Positions 8,783 to 19,962 are shown, counted from the stretch's first letter. The stretch is 64,000 nucleotides of DNA from Hydractinia symbiolongicarpus (GCF_029227915.1 NC_079883.1:19404001-19468000), one strand, 5' to 3'. The notes: generated from the letters alone by a model not told the origin. Numbers and translations are program-made.

Positions 8783-9025
8783 CTATTTTGGAGGCATCAT
8801 GGAACGCTTATACCAGCCTTGTTTTATTGCATAATCGTCAAATAAGATCGCACCAGTCATATATCCAGCGAGCTTAAGCCCATCCTCCAGATCCATTTTT
8901 GCGCCTGGTCGAGAAACACCCAATGCTTTATTAGTACCCAGCGCTAGTAGGATAGTATATGATACTAATCTCACGGACTCCCATAAAGAATCTATAACCT
9001 CTTTCTGATATTCTTTGCTGCTCAT
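8783..9025 (-). CDS. Conserved 80-residue protein, possibly membrane-associated
   Basis: Intact frame. The start follows TATAATAAAGC. A hydrophobic helix around residues 19-32 (LVSYTILLALG), a conserved SRPGAKMDLEDGLKLAGY core and the ending IKQGWYK. The Pol-C copy at 34044-34307 keeps the core (RPGAKMNMEDDLKLAGY) despite a stop codon, which shows past selection on this part. Function unknown. It sits between the HNH gene and the HPGR membrane protein in both elements. Confidence 0.6.
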   Translation of the reverse strand: MSSKEYQKEVIDSLWESVRLVSYTILLALGTNKALGVSRPGAKMDLEDGLKLAGYMTGAILFDDYAIKQGWYKRSMMPPK

Positions 9026-9040
9026 GCTTTATTATAGGGC

Positions 9041-9394
9041 TCATCGCATGTGAAAAATATCAATATCTGGCTTAGGCTCCTGGTTAACGCTTGGTTGCTG
9101 AGACACTGCAGGAAGCTGCTGTGTACTCGCGGGTCTCTTACGGATAAAATATATGACACCTCCAATACATACGATTATTGCAATAAGGCCTCCACCAATA
9201 TATACACCACTTCCTGACTGTATAGAACTCACTCCAGAAGAGGTTTTGACTGGAGGTTGTACAACACCCTGTTGCTTCAGATCTTCCTTTCTCTTCTTCA
9301 TCAGTGCGGCCAACTTGTGTTCCTGTGCTACTCTCCCCGGATGCTTTACTGGTTTAGTAATGACCCTTTCTTCTTTCGATTGTTCAGTGCTCAT
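9041..9394 (-). CDS. Single-pass membrane protein with basic HPGR motif
   Basis: The ATG at 9394 is preferred over 9409 because the Pol-C homologue starts at the matching MSxE. 117 residues. The N-terminal basic motif KHPGRVAQEHKLAALMKKRK (about residues 17-36) is almost identical in Pol-C. A Ser/Gly linker is followed by a transmembrane segment (about residues 66-84) and a short Gln/Pro-rich tail. The basic motif could be a DNA- or protein-binding anchor. Function unknown. Confidence 0.6.
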   Translation of the reverse strand: MSTEQSKEERVITKPVKHPGRVAQEHKLAALMKKRKEDLKQQGVVQPPVKTSSGVSSIQSGSGVYIGGGLIAIIVCIGGVIYFIRKRPASTQQLPAVSQQPSVNQEPKPDIDIFHMR

Positions 9395-9422
9395 TTCTTT
9401 ATAAGTCATGAGACTTTTAAAA

Positions 9423-9626
9423 TCACTTCCCTAACCACGAGGGACCTGTGGCAACACATACAAATCTGATGGAAGACAGCAGCTGGTTGTTCCAACCATG
9501 ATCCACGTACTGGCATAGTGTAATCTCATATTTATCATCGTCACCATTAAACCGGATTGCTATTTTATAGTCTGAATTATCAAAGGAGATAACCTCCGGA
9601 TTTCACCAAAATTTTGGCACGGTCAT
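9423..9626 (-). pseudogene. Small unrecognised protein with early stop
   Basis: ATG at 9624-9626, an in-frame TGA at codon 8, then open to TGA at 9423-9425 (68 codons in all). The readable part is beta-like (YKIAIRFNGDDDKYEITL, VCVATGPSWLG). It lies where Pol-C has the DNA polymerase gene. No homologue recognised in the other copies. Confidence 0.35.
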
Positions 9627-9641
9627 GATTTTGAATAATTA

Positions 9642-9652
9642 GGGAATTTCCC
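9642..9652. promoter_or_regulatory. NF-kB-like site
   Basis: GGGAATTTCCC is a perfect palindromic kB consensus. The same motif lies in the matching region of Pol-C at 36472-36482, with a second form GGGAAATTCCC at 36532-36542. Confidence 0.45.
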
Positions 9653-9693
9653 TTACTCATATTCTGTATATTATGAGTATATGCTATTGCGCA

Positions 9694-9701
9694 TGACGTC
9701 A
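9694..9701. promoter_or_regulatory. CRE-like palindrome
   Basis: TGACGTCA, a perfect ATF/CREB consensus. Pol-C has two copies in its own terminus (36608-36615 and 36704-36711). Confidence 0.45.
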
Positions 9702-9774
9702 TATGATTTCATTAATATGATTTTGTGCCAATATTTAATATATCTTACATTTAATATTATTTTGTGTTGGTAGA

Positions 9775-9782
9775 TGACGTCA
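9775..9782. promoter_or_regulatory. CRE-like palindrome, second copy
   Basis: TGACGTCA again, 80 bp from the first, within a partly repeated TGTTGG context. Confidence 0.45.
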
Positions 9783-9948
9783 TGTATCTTACCTTTATAT
9801 ATTATTATGCGTTGGTTATTGGCATTTAATATTATTTCATATTATTTTGTGTTGGTGATTGGCAGATGACTTAGGAAAGTTCCCCTTTGGTCGACGTCGA
9901 CTGTGCCAGAAGGAACATTTCTCTATCTCTCATGTTAAAAACGCGTTC

Positions 9949-10349
9949 TTACAGATACTTAGAGGCAACGAAGCCTAGCAGGGATAAGGAGACAACAATG
10001 AGTGTCAATTCCCCATCCTGTTGTTTTTTGGAGGGTACGTCAAAATCTTTCAATTCAACGGGGCCCTTTTGTCTGAAGCTCTATAATACTGATACATATC
10101 ATCATCGAGCGCCTTCAGACTTTTGTCAGCTTTCATTTGCAGATCCCTTTTCTTGGCGAACCAATCGAGCTTATCTTGCCTATCACGTATCCACTTTGCT
10201 TGGGCTGCATTGAGCCTCTCCTTGGCTTCGTTGTGTCTTTTCCGCTCGGCTTCGCCGTGTCCTGATAGTTTGCTAAATAGAAAGTTGTTCCCACTAAAGG
10301 CCAATGCATTTATCGCCGCGCCAACTACTATTACAGCGGTAGTGGCCAT
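9949..10349 (-). pseudogene. Small anchored protein (GHGEAER family), frameshifted
   Basis: Homologue of 5076-5474: ALAFSGNNFLFSKLSGHGEAERKRH near the start. A frameshift near 10050 separates it from the conserved C-terminal anchor (GELTLIVVSLSLLGFVASKYL), which ends at TAA 9949-9951. Confidence 0.7.
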
Positions 10350-10374
10350 GTCTCTTTATTTTCAATACTCCACG

Positions 10375-11549
10375 CTATAAAACCTGACATCTAAGATATT
10401 CGTCTTGCAGAAGGTACACATAGCACTCAAAATCCCCGGTTCCGTCAGCCTTCTTGGTCATATGCAACGTTATCCCATCACTAGGGCGTTGTAGGGGTCT
10501 TCCGCTACCGTGGAGGGATCCGTCCGGGCTTGCTCTGAGATCGATGAAGAGCGCGTACCTTTCGTTGAAGAAATGCCAGATGGTTACGTTAGAATCGTGG
10601 GCACCAAAAATGTTGACGATCTGCTCAAAGTGGTCCTTGGGAAGCATAGCGTGTGAGTAGAGCTCATTGGGCTCCCCCTCCACCGTCACGCTGATCCTGT
10701 CGATCTTGGGGTTATAGAACACTTCATTGACACCAGCATAGGCTTTCACTTTCCCGGGGTCCATGAACAATAGCTACACACCTTTGAGGCTTTTCGCGGG
10801 GGTATCAATATGGAAGTTATATGAGGTGTCTCGCGAGACCTTCATGGTTGATCTTGTCAAACTCCTAGCTTGATATTGGTAATATTGTACACAGTATAGG
10901 CTGCCTTGGCTGCCGTGCTTTCCGACACTGCCGCCCCTGCATCCTTGATCACGTCGCTTTGCGGCGCACAATGTAGGACGAATTGTAACCTGTCGTGGAG
11001 GCCTGCCGGATAAAACGGCAAATCTCTTGCCAACTCAAACATTTTACCCAAGGGTATACAGAAGGTGTTACCATAGGCTACGGCGATGGCTTTTTCTTCA
11101 TCCATCCCAACGTGATCACTAGCCTTGACTTGCAGGGTCCTGATCGTTGCGTCATTGGGGTTTATACCGTATAGGATAAGGTTGTTGTCCCGATCGAACT
11201 TGGGTAGCCACAAATCACGGTACACCGCCAAGGTGTTGTAGTCGCCAATATTCTGTACTTCGTTGCCGTTCAGGGTAGTGCGCAGGTTCCGCACCAGACT
11301 TTTGCCAATATTGCTGACAATGGTACGCTTCGTGTTGGTCCCCGTCAACGTCAGGTCGAATAAGAGCTTGAGACTGCCAGGAAATATGACATCATTTTGG
11401 GGCATGTTTGAGATATCCACGTAGAGGTCTTCGTTCTGGTTGATTGTAGAGGATATATGGCTTATCTGAACCCTCTGTTTTCGGACCTTGATACCAAAAA
11501 GCTGCTTTGTCTCTGCGTAGGCGTCTAGGGTCGTTCCGAATGTACTCAT
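10375..11549 (-). pseudogene. Putative major capsid protein, disrupted
   Basis: Two open blocks: 11549-10857 (230 codons) and 10770-10375 (131 codons). The junction carries a frameshift and probably a loss of several dozen codons. Beta-rich throughout. Landmarks are SSTINQNEDLYVDI (near residue 32), the repeated hydrophobic/charged strands, and the C-terminal LHGSGRPLQRPSDGIT and YVYLLQDEY. From memory, this family is the large capsid-type protein of cnidarian Polinton-like elements and is a double-jelly-roll candidate, but I cannot verify a fold here. ATAAAATAAAC precedes the ATG. It is divergent from the acidic-protein gene at 11579, with 29 bp between the starts. It is absent from Pol-A and Pol-C. 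Confidence 0.55.
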
Positions 11550-11578
11550 GTTTATTTTATAGGAAATGTTCTAATAAA
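11550..11578. promoter_or_regulatory. 29-bp divergent promoter
   Basis: The spacer between the putative capsid gene (start 11549) and the acidic-protein gene (start 11579). Each side has AATAAA immediately before its ATG, in opposite orientation. Confidence 0.45.
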
Positions 11579-12110
11579 ATGGCTGATAATCCGATATTTA
11601 CGCATGAAGAGGATCTTGATGGGGGTGAGAGGGGTGATAAGAAAGATACGCCATCGACGCAGCAACTCCCCGGAACATCGGGACTTTGACGCCAGGACAG
11701 CAGTCGGGTACGCGTAGACGATTGGTATTGGGGCTGGGGGAACAGAATTTAGAGGATGATGTAGTCCTTTATGACGAGCTTGGCAAGCATTCAAATAGGA
11801 CGCCAAATGAGAAAACTATGATTATTTTAGGGTAGGCGAGGGCAAAAAGCTTATTTTTAGGCAGATGAAGAAGGGGAAGTAGGTCTACAAAGAGATAATA
11901 CTTACAACTAAGACCGGTGAGCTAAGAGCTATTACAGCTATAGAAAAGGATTTAGGTCCTACGCGTATCAAGGCCCTAGGTTTTACCGACTATGAAATAC
12001 CTAACAGGGGTTGTAGGGCAACGGCCCAGAACCTCGCAAATGAGGTTGATGTTCTTGTATTGAATAGGGGTGAAGAGAAGGGTAAAGAGGATGGGGGTGA
12101 GATGATCTAG
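11579..12110 (+). pseudogene. Small acidic protein homologue, frameshifted
   Basis: Starts MADNPIFTHEEDLDGG after TCTAATAAA. It breaks after about 36 codons and resumes in other frames, with KALGFTDYEIPNRGC near 11970-12020, the counterpart of RALGFADYTTP in Pol-A. It ends at TAG 12108-12110, directly before the coiled-coil gene. Confidence 0.5.
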
Positions 12111-12480
12111 ATGGAAACAATAGAGGGTATACAAAATTTTGCATACGATGTAGAGGGTTTTTTAGATACTTCGTTTGCTGGCATCGACGACGTCGAGGAC
12201 ATTGATATAGGAGGAATAAAACTCGAAATTGAAACCTTACAGAATAACATTAAAGAATTGAAGGGTAAAATTATTTCATATGATAGCGATATCAAAACAA
12301 AAATTGAAGAAGGATAGGAAGGTTGCACTGAGTAGACATGGTCTACTTTCCTGTGAGATTTTAAAGCATCTGAAAAATATCAAGGCTGAGTTGATGAAAA
12401 TCGCCGGGGATGATATGTCTCTGCTGGAGAAGCTTAAAATCCTATTCAGGGAGCATACACACGCTGGGCATATACACGAA
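12111..12480 (+). pseudogene. Coiled-coil membrane protein, C-terminal half deleted
   Basis: Begins METIEGIQNFAY. A helical charged region follows in two frames, ending with KNIKAELMKIAGDDMSLLEKLKILF, a close match to the Pol-A protein. The membrane half is lost: the sequence runs directly into the antisense gene at about 12455-12490. That is a deletion joining two convergent genes. Confidence 0.55.
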
Positions 12481-13277
12481 GCATATACACGTACTGGAAT
12501 ACTGTAAAACCTTTTGGAATTCGGTGATGTCATGCCCTACATTCTCCTGACGTTGTACCATGGCCTCAAATTTCTGCAATAGGACCTGCCTTGCCGTGTA
12601 GTTGTCAGCACCATATCCGATTAGGGATGCCTTAGCCCCAGCCTGTGATCCCAGTAACAAGACCACGTAAACCTGGATACTCTCGCTTAGCTTGGTTAGG
12701 CTCTCAGGCGTCAAGCCCTGACTTGTGGGGGTAATGAACTTGGCCCAATCACCATCAATTTGCGGTCACCATCAACCATTTGTCAATGATGACATGACGG
12801 CTTTAAACTTGTACAAGGCGCCGGCATCCGCACCGTATTCGCGATACACGTGTGCGTGGAATAGGGGTTTTTGTACTGCGAGAACCCATCATCATACGGC
12901 ATGGGTACCTTCATTCTTGCCAGGACACGTCACATATGGTAATAGACATGGAATTTAAAGATCGAGTCGATAAGGGGTACTGACCCTGTCATGTGCTTAG
13001 CAGAGATGTCTAATGCCGTAGTTGCGCAATGGGTGGCAAAATTCACCTGGATATTCCAGTAGTCCAACGCCTGCCCTGTCCAACCCACCCTAACAGGGTC
13101 ATTCAGCAGGTCGGTAGGGATTTTGATGGCATACTTGGTAAACTCAGGGAACGCCACCTCAATGTGTGAGTCTGTAGACACGTACAGGCCCTGATGTTCC
13201 AGATTCTTGTTACCAAGTGGCCATTCTCCCCTGTTGGATTTGTACTTTGCCTTGGGGTTATATGAGTATATGTTCAT
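12480..13277 (-). pseudogene. Tail-anchored structural-type protein, frameshifted
   Basis: Starts MNIYSYNPKAKYKS. Intact to VYYHM (near 12932), then in other frames to LTKLSESIQVYVVLLLGSQAG and YNVQ-type sequence near 12490. The C-terminal anchor region is lost in the deletion at 12455-12490. Homologue of 2449-3536. Confidence 0.6.
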
Positions 13278-13299
13278 TCTTTCTTAAAAGAAAGGATAA

Positions 13300-13750
13300 A
13301 GCAACTCCATATTATTGATATCGAAAATTTAAGGACTACCTAGGGCAGGATAGTAGAATTGCCCTGAAATCCATCAGTATCAGGCCTGTATGGCCTAATC
13401 TGTATAGTGACAACGAGTTTACTATACGTAAAAGCCCACGAAAAAGTACTATATGAAAGGTGACTACGAGGCATACCATAGGACTGATGTTTACCAAAGA
13501 TTGGACTCGTTTGCCCCCAATTGGATGAAGACGACTGCCTACTTGAGGGTAAAAATTCTAAAATTCTGGCCTTGCTTCCCACCAAAGAATTGAACGCTTG
13601 GGGGGATATGCTGACCTGGAGCTTTGATACCCCGATATACCTTCCTCTGAAAGGCTCTACGGATCGTCTTGAGTTTATGCTTACGGATGAGTATCATCAC
13701 GAAAATTAAGTTTCGTTCACCGGCCTCAAAGTGCATTTGCTGATAGAATA
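13300..13750 (+). pseudogene. Penton-like protein, internally deleted
   Basis: Short pieces match Pol-A's gene: DYLGQD...RIALKSISIRP near 13335-13385, KYYMKGDYEAYHRTDVYQR near 13445-13500, and the C-terminal DRLEFMLTDEYHH near 13663-13700, then a TAA. About 50 central codons are missing, and at least two frameshifts are present. Confidence 0.55.
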
Positions 13751-13751
13751 A

Positions 13752-14377
13752 ATGAGCGATATAGCTAAGCTGTACCCAAATTTACCGAGTGCGCCTGCGG
13801 AGGACGATACTACCCACGAAAGTCAGGTCTACAGACTCAAAAAGATTGAGGATATTGAAAAGTACCTGCGGAATGACATTAAAGAGCGGAACAGACTCGC
13901 AAAGAGGTTTAAAGTGCATGAGACCTGGGTGAGGTATACGGACTATGGTCTGTTAGGTATAAGCGTTATCACGTCAGGGCTTGGTATAGGAGCCATAGCT
14001 TCTGGCCTAGGAGTACCCCTGGCTATTGCCATGGGCGGGATCACCATCGCCGTTGGAATCGGTCAGGCTGGTCTGCGCAACGACAGGAAGAAGCTGGGTG
14101 TAGAATCCAAAAAGCATGAGACTATAAGGCTACTTGCGGAGACAAAGCTGAATTCTATCATTGATCTTATCTCAAAAGCCATTGAGAACACAGTCATCAG
14201 CGACTATGAGTTCACCCTGATCACACAGGAATATAACAAGTACATGCTGCTAAAGGAACAGATACGTCAACGTGTTACGTTAACGCCATCAACGAACAGG
14301 AGCGTGCCCAGTTGGTTGCCAAGGGCCGGGAAGAAGGGAGGCAAGACGTTTTAAAAAAACTTCAATCTGTTCAGTAA
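13752..14377 (+). pseudogene. Hydrophobic/coiled-coil virion-associated protein
   Basis: Starts MSDIAKLYPNLPS after GATAGAATAA. 176 codons match the family well, including the hydrophobic segment (residues 66-103) and KLNSIIDLISKAIENTVISDYEF. A late frameshift near 14280 changes the last 25 residues. The original end (LKKLQSVQ) stops at 14375-14377. This is the least damaged copy of the gene. Confidence 0.6.
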
Positions 14378-14462
14378 GCGGTACCTATAGTCCCCACCTG
14401 AGTATAAGCCTTAATTTTATATATTTTATAGGTCTCGTATGGCCTATAAAATATATGGTTTT

Positions 14463-15021
14463 TTAATCTTCACTTAACAGCCATTCTTTCCTGAAGTCCT
14501 TATACCAACATTCCGTGATATGTACCCGGGGGTAGTAGTTTTTACCTTGCACATACACCGATGAAATAGCCAGGATGGCACTGGCTTGGCATGGCTCATC
14601 GTAGGGTACTGGCATACCATGGAATTTAGTCGTGATGCATCCTAACAGTATTTGAGTTTAGCGTTCACATAACGGTCCTTTTTCACGGGCTCAGAAATCA
14701 GCTCCTCAATCTTGGACCAGATTAGACGATACTTCGCAACCCAATCGTGGTACTCTTCAAAATCAAGACTCATCGCAGGTACAGCATTGGCGTTGTACTG
14801 GGTGACCCCATGCCGGGACCAGATTTAGGTGTTTTTACCCTCAGGGCTACCACAAGGTCCTGTGTATGGTAGCCTACTATGAACCTCTGATCGCCCCCGT
14901 TAGCAGGGATAGCATCCGACACTGTCAGGTAGTCCACGTTGATATCGTTGATGTCTGTAAATGTAGTAGCAAATGAGTAGAATAATTTAGGGTTGACAAG
15001 CTTATTCTCAAATTGTAGCAT
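14463..15021 (-). pseudogene. Homologue of the putative ssDNA-binding-type protein, frameshifted
   Basis: Starts MLQFENKLVNPKLFY. The frame breaks after RVKTPKSG (near 14820), then a second frame continues to LLSED before TAA 14463-14465. It matches the intact 190-residue protein at 24063-24635. Confidence 0.55.
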
Positions 15022-15070
15022 CCATGATGAGGACATAATATTGTGAAGGGCAACCATAACGTGCATACTC

Positions 15071-16784
15071 TGGGGTAATTACACTCTTTGCCTTGGGCAA
15101 GCATTTTGGTGTGATTACGTTGTTATTATGGGCAGCATGCGTTATCTGTCCTGCATACTTCAATTATTTTATTACCCGGCATCCCAATCCATTCCCCAAA
15201 TTTACAAATTGTGTTCCATGCAATGCAAATGATGTTGTATGCAAAAAATTGTGTCATAATACAATGTTCTGTATTAATGTGTGTGTTTTTACTGAGTTAC
15301 CAGGACAATTAAGCCACATGTTGCTTTATTGCATTAACTTCAGTTAGTTGCCCAGTTAAGCTGCGCAGCACTTCCTAATATATGTTTAATACTTGATCGA
15401 TTTACCACAATAACTTTATCTGGTGCCTAGTTTTCAGTATATATAGCTATATATAGATGGCCTTACAACTAATAAATGATTTTGTTTTATTTTTCTGAGG
15501 ATAACCCAGACAACATAACCCTATAAGTTTAACACTGTCATTATCAAAATAGTAGATAGAGGTCTAATCTCGCTCTGTCAAAGTGAATCATTTTAATAGC
15601 GTAAGAAAAGAGCTATACTACACCTACTAAATATTTTTGTTTATGTAAATGTGTGAGGTGTGATAAAACATTTTTGTAAGAACAGTAGCATATTCAGTGT
15701 TGTCTTCACCTTCTGAAAAAATTTGATTATGCCAGAACCGATATATCGTTTTTTTTTTTTTTTCTTGAACATGTTTTAAGAAATGACAAACCTACAATAC
15801 TAATATGAATCTGAACAGACAAACTAAAACAATAAACAATTTTGATTATATACTGAGTGCACTGGGTTGAGACAAAATAAGTTTATTATAAACATATACT
15901 AAATGGAAAGGCAAAAGTATATTAGCATATAAGTATATTAGGGAAGTGTGGTAATAATAACGAAACGGGTAGACATCTTCCCTGTGTGCTAGCTGGCTAG
16001 AATGAAAAGCTGGGTAACTTTTTTAGGAGAATGAAGTTTCAATAAACTAGCTGAACATATCAGACCTCACAGTATATATGGAATGTAAAGTTTTTGGAGG
16101 AGTAAGAAACAATTAAGTTTGTTGGCTATTAGCTTAGTTAACATTAAAGTTGCCATAAATACGCACTTAATATCAATAAATATTTAAAATTTTCGTCACA
16201 GTACCACTACTAATACCCTCTATATACTTTTATCCACTATGATTCTTTTAATATGGCAGTTGAAAATTGTTATAACACCAACATTTATTAATAACTAAGG
16301 TGAACAACTTGGCATCCTAAACTTTATCAAAACTAACCTTGTTTTTATGCAATGTTTTGATTTATTGCCACAACGACTGATCAAAAAAGGCGATATTGAA
16401 AAAGGCTTATTTGTAATATGCAAACTTAAATGCTATATTTGCGAATCATTCTGTGAAGAAGTGTTAAAATTGAGAACACCATGTTTTCATATTGCTTATA
16501 TCACTTATCTTTATAATGATTGCCACAACAAAATTATCAATAATCAATGATATTTTCACAAATAACTTATTGTTTCCAATCTAAAGCCATAAGAAGGTTT
16601 TGTCACTACAGTCAGCAACTTTTGTTAACTGACTTCATTTTTCTAAGTCAAACCCTGTTGTACATGTGCAACTTCACACAAAATATATTTTAATGCATGA
16701 CAGTTTTATTACGTCAGAATTTGAAGACAAAGTGTGAAAAAAATAATTTTTGTTGTTGTTCTGTATAATTTAGATTTTCTAAAT
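15071..16784. other. Host intergenic DNA
   Basis: AT-rich, with no convincing gene on either strand. Probably contains the promoter and 5' region of the glyoxalase I gene. Confidence 0.5.
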
Positions 16785-19360
16785 ATGACTGCCCTAACAG
16801 CGGAGGATGTCAATGCATGTATTGCTGAGAAAGATCCTGCTACAAAAGATTTTATTTTTCAGCAAACAATGTTGAGAGTAAAGGATCCTAAAAAATCTCT
16901 CAAGTTTTATAGTGATGTGCTAGGGATGAGGTAACAGTCTTCCCACAGAAACAACCAAGCTGTGAATATGCACTTATTTCACGTTATTATGCAATAATGT
17001 GAAACAAGTGTATGCTGCAAGTGTATAATGCAAGCATACGTATGCTATGCGTGGGAGATGCAGAGATAAATGATATAAGTAAAAATTCTGGTTAGGTTGT
17101 CAAGAATGTTGGAAACTTTTAAAGAACTGAAATGCAATGTTGCAAAAGCTCTTCAGACACTATCAAATTGAATATTTTCCCTTTCAGTAAAAAAAATTAA
17201 GAAGTAATTTAACTCTAGTTTTGCAACAGGTATTTTTTATACAGCATGAAATTGTGATTTTTCAGGTCATACAGGCAACCAACAGATTTATACCAGAGTA
17301 TATTTTGCTGATTCTTGTTAACAATATTTATAGTTCTATTTAATAATGACAGGTTTCAAAGAATTGCGCTTTGGAAAGTGGTTTGTAAAAAAATCAATTA
17401 AGATATATAAAAATTGTTCATACTTTGACACTTACAATTCACAGCGTGTATTTGCATACCAGAGATGTCGAACATGTGTCATGTGTATTTTGACTTTTTA
17501 GGTTGCTTCATAGACTAGACTTTCCTTCGATGAAATTTTCTTTGTATTTTATGGGATATGAAAGCGAGGAGGATGTTCCAAAAACAGACGAAGAAAGGCT
17601 AGTCTGGTGCTTTTCAAGAAAAGCCACTTTAGAGATGACACAGTAAGTCTGCACAGATGTTTTTGAGGATTCCATAACCCCTCAAAATTTTCCAATATTT
17701 AAAATATGCTGAGTGTGTGCTAAAAAGGGCTTGCCACATCCTTGTTTTTAATTTTAAGGATAAGAAAGGACATAATTGTTTTGTAGTAATTGGGGTTCAG
17801 AAGATGATGACACTCAGTATCACAATGGCAACTCTCAACCAAAAGGATTTGGTAAGTGAAGCAATTCTATCCAATATTTAAATGGTTTAAAACGTTTCCA
17901 TTTGTTTTGATCTTTCCCAAAGAGTAACAAAAATTATAATATGGCTTATGCACTTGTAAATTGATAGATTTGAAAAATCGCCAGACAAAATTACTACAAA
18001 ATTTTACTTGGAAATCTGACAATATTGTTCTGTCTAATACTTCGGCCAAATTCAGCAAATTAATTACCCGCCAAACTTTTGATAACTGACTTTTTGCGAA
18101 ATAAATACTTGCCAAATTTAACATAATTTACCGTTCGTCAAATTAAATCCCCGCCAAATTTAAAAAAAATGTTTTTTCCCAAAACAACGAACTTTTTTTA
18201 TATTCACAAGTTTTAATATAAATACAAATTTAAAGAGGATTGTTTATATATGTTTATATATACGTTTATTCTCATTTTTTAAAACATTTCAAGACATAAA
18301 AATTCATTTCTTTGTGTCATTCGCCAAAATAAATCCCAGTCAAAATAAACATTTTTTTGTTTTTGCCAAATTAAATACTCGCCAAATATTCCATTTTGGT
18401 CATTCGCCCAAATTAAATACTCGCATAAATTTATCCAATTTATCCAAGGTACTTATGCACCAAAATAACTCCTTTCTTAGAATTTATTCTCTAAATTACA
18501 ATTTTCTTGTTATATCTTTAATTTATTTAAAGGTCATATTGGTATCGCTGTACCAGATTTAGATGCTGCATGCGAACGATTTGTAAAGATGGGTGTAAAG
18601 TTTCAAAAAAAACCTACAGACGGTTAGTAACGAATTTCTGTTTGAAATGTCGTTTAGCTATGTGCGCTGTTTATTTTTTAATATCTGAAATTTAAATCTG
18701 TTTGGTCTAACAGCTTAACGAAACAATGGTACACTTTAAGCATAACCTCCAGAATTTGTTTCATGGAATTTGGATTTCCATTTGTGCATGCTCTATATTT
18801 TAAAATCGACGGGGAGGCAAGTACTGCCTTCCTTTTTGTCAAGCAATTGGAATTATAGTTTTTATAATACGTCCAGTTCTTTACATTTTATTTTTCAAAT
18901 AAGTTGACCTAAAGCAAAGGAAATACTTCTATTGAAATTCATACGACAGATAGCTAGGGTCACTAAAGGCTCATTGGACTGCATTTCCCGCTATAGCACT
19001 TTTTTCGCACCTTGAGAAAATTGGAAAGGAACGTTTCTTTAAAAATCTAGAAATACGCATGCACATTTAGCGCTGCAAATAGCCTAAAATCTTCTTACAT
19101 TTTGTTTTTTACTGCGTCTTTTATCACAAAATCGTATAAGATTTGTTTTTTTTAACATTTTCGAAGGATTACTTCTCAATTTAGGGTCAATATTATGGTT
19201 CGACGAGGATTAGATTGTTGTTGTGTTTCAATGTAGGTTAATTATTGTTTTGTTCTGTTTCGATGCAGGTTCCATGAGAGGAATTGCGTTTATACTGGAC
19301 CCTGATAATTACTGGATCGAAATTTTCAATCCAAACAAAGTTTTGGACAAGAAAGAATAA
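16785..19360 (+). CDS. GLO1: Lactoylglutathione lyase (glyoxalase I), five coding exons
   Basis: Joins exons 16785-16930, 17502-17642, 17787-17851, 18533-18622 and 19269-19360; all introns are GT..AG and the joined frame is 534 nt (177 residues). It converts the methylglyoxal-glutathione hemithioacetal to S-lactoylglutathione in the cytosol, a detoxification step. Family signatures: [17 protein letters not shown] (metal-ligand Gln), [13 protein letters not shown] (Glu), [11 protein letters not shown] (His) and YWIEIFNPN (catalytic Glu). All four metal/catalytic positions of the animal enzyme are kept. The length is close to the human protein. It looks functional. Intron 3 holds a repeat (17990-18440). 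Confidence 0.95.
17990..18440. repeat. Degenerate CGCCAAATTAAAT repeat in GLO1 intron 3
   Basis: Many short, imperfect copies of CGCCAAATTAAATAC and its complement. It resembles the TTCGCGAATTAAA repeats at 53950-54115 and 56540-57440 in style, so is probably an old MITE-like repeat. Confidence 0.5.
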
Positions 19361-19701
19361 AGGACATTTTGCATGAGTTATATTACCGAGTCTTGAATTC
19401 TAAATTTAAACACTTTTTTATACATAAATGAAGTTAAATAAGAATAGTGAAATATCAACAGCCATTCTTGTACCTTGCGTCTTATTTGTCATAATGACCT
19501 CAACCAGATACCTTGGTAATTTCAATAAAAAGCATTGTTAAGCAATGACAGTAGAAGAAAAGATATATGCTTAGCTACATGGAAATATTACTAGCTAATT
19601 ACTAGCAGTTGTAATAAAAAAACAACGCAATTTCTCTTCAAGTAGATCCATTTGCTGTGTAGTAACAACAACACGTGTCGACAAAATTGGTCCAGTGACA
19701 G

Positions 19702-19962
19702 TTGGTCATATTTCACGCGAGATTTCTCGGAGGAGGCGTATTTTCCGGAACATTTGCAGAAACTGAGCCCAGTGTCTCTCTAATTCCTGACGGCGGGTTA
19801 GAGATCAAACTACTGTTACATTTTAACCATCCAGTCAAGCGTATCTTAAAGAGGATGAGAGAACTTGTTGGAAAGCAATTATCTCGGCTGGAGGATAATT
19901 TTGAGTTAAACTCTAGTGATGATGATGAAAAAAGGGCGAAAACATTCTGGAAAATATCGTAG
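19702..19962 (+). other. Unrecognised 86-codon ORF
   Basis: Balanced composition, no low complexity; ends ELNSSDDDEKRAKTFWKIS. It could be a first exon of a host gene, but there is no splice donor I trust and no family I recognise. Chance ORF is possible. Confidence 0.2.

Larger units (their letters stand above)
1..9930. mobile_element. Pol-A: Polinton-like integrated virus element, left part outside the window
   Basis: A compact block of about 17 small genes on both strands with spacers of a few to tens of bases, unlike the surrounding intron-bearing host DNA. It holds an rve integrase, an FtsK/A32-like packaging ATPase, a Bro-N protein, a zinc-finger/HNH protein and several coiled-coil or membrane proteins, which together mark a Polinton/Maverick-type element. 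The right terminus (9901-9930) is nearly identical to that of Pol-C at 36731-36760. No DNA polymerase or major capsid gene remains. Several genes are broken, so this copy is probably dead. The left end lies beyond the window. Confidence 0.85.
9627..9930. repeat. Right terminal region of Pol-A
   Basis: AT-rich non-coding end with internal repeats of TTTAATATTATTTTGTGTTGG. The last 30 bp (9901-9930) match Pol-C's end in 27 of 30 positions and finish CTATCTCT. Read inward, the element starts AGAGATAG, in keeping with the AG start of Polinton termini. The opposite inverted repeat is outside the window. Confidence 0.65.
9931..15070. mobile_element. Pol-B: inverted partial Polinton-like element
   Basis: The gene order is the reverse of Pol-A 1117-5474, so it lies in the opposite orientation. 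Its left edge is cut exactly at Pol-A's terminus, in the sequence that should lead into an integrase start (reading left, ...TTTTTAACATG then Pol-A). The right edge fades into host DNA just after the start of the gene at 15021. Every gene is broken. It is the only copy here with the putative major capsid gene. Confidence 0.8.

Noticed and set aside
19702-19962. First exon of a PDE12-like gene
   Set aside because: A faint resemblance only (a PVKRILKRMREL-type stretch); no downstream exons, so not called.
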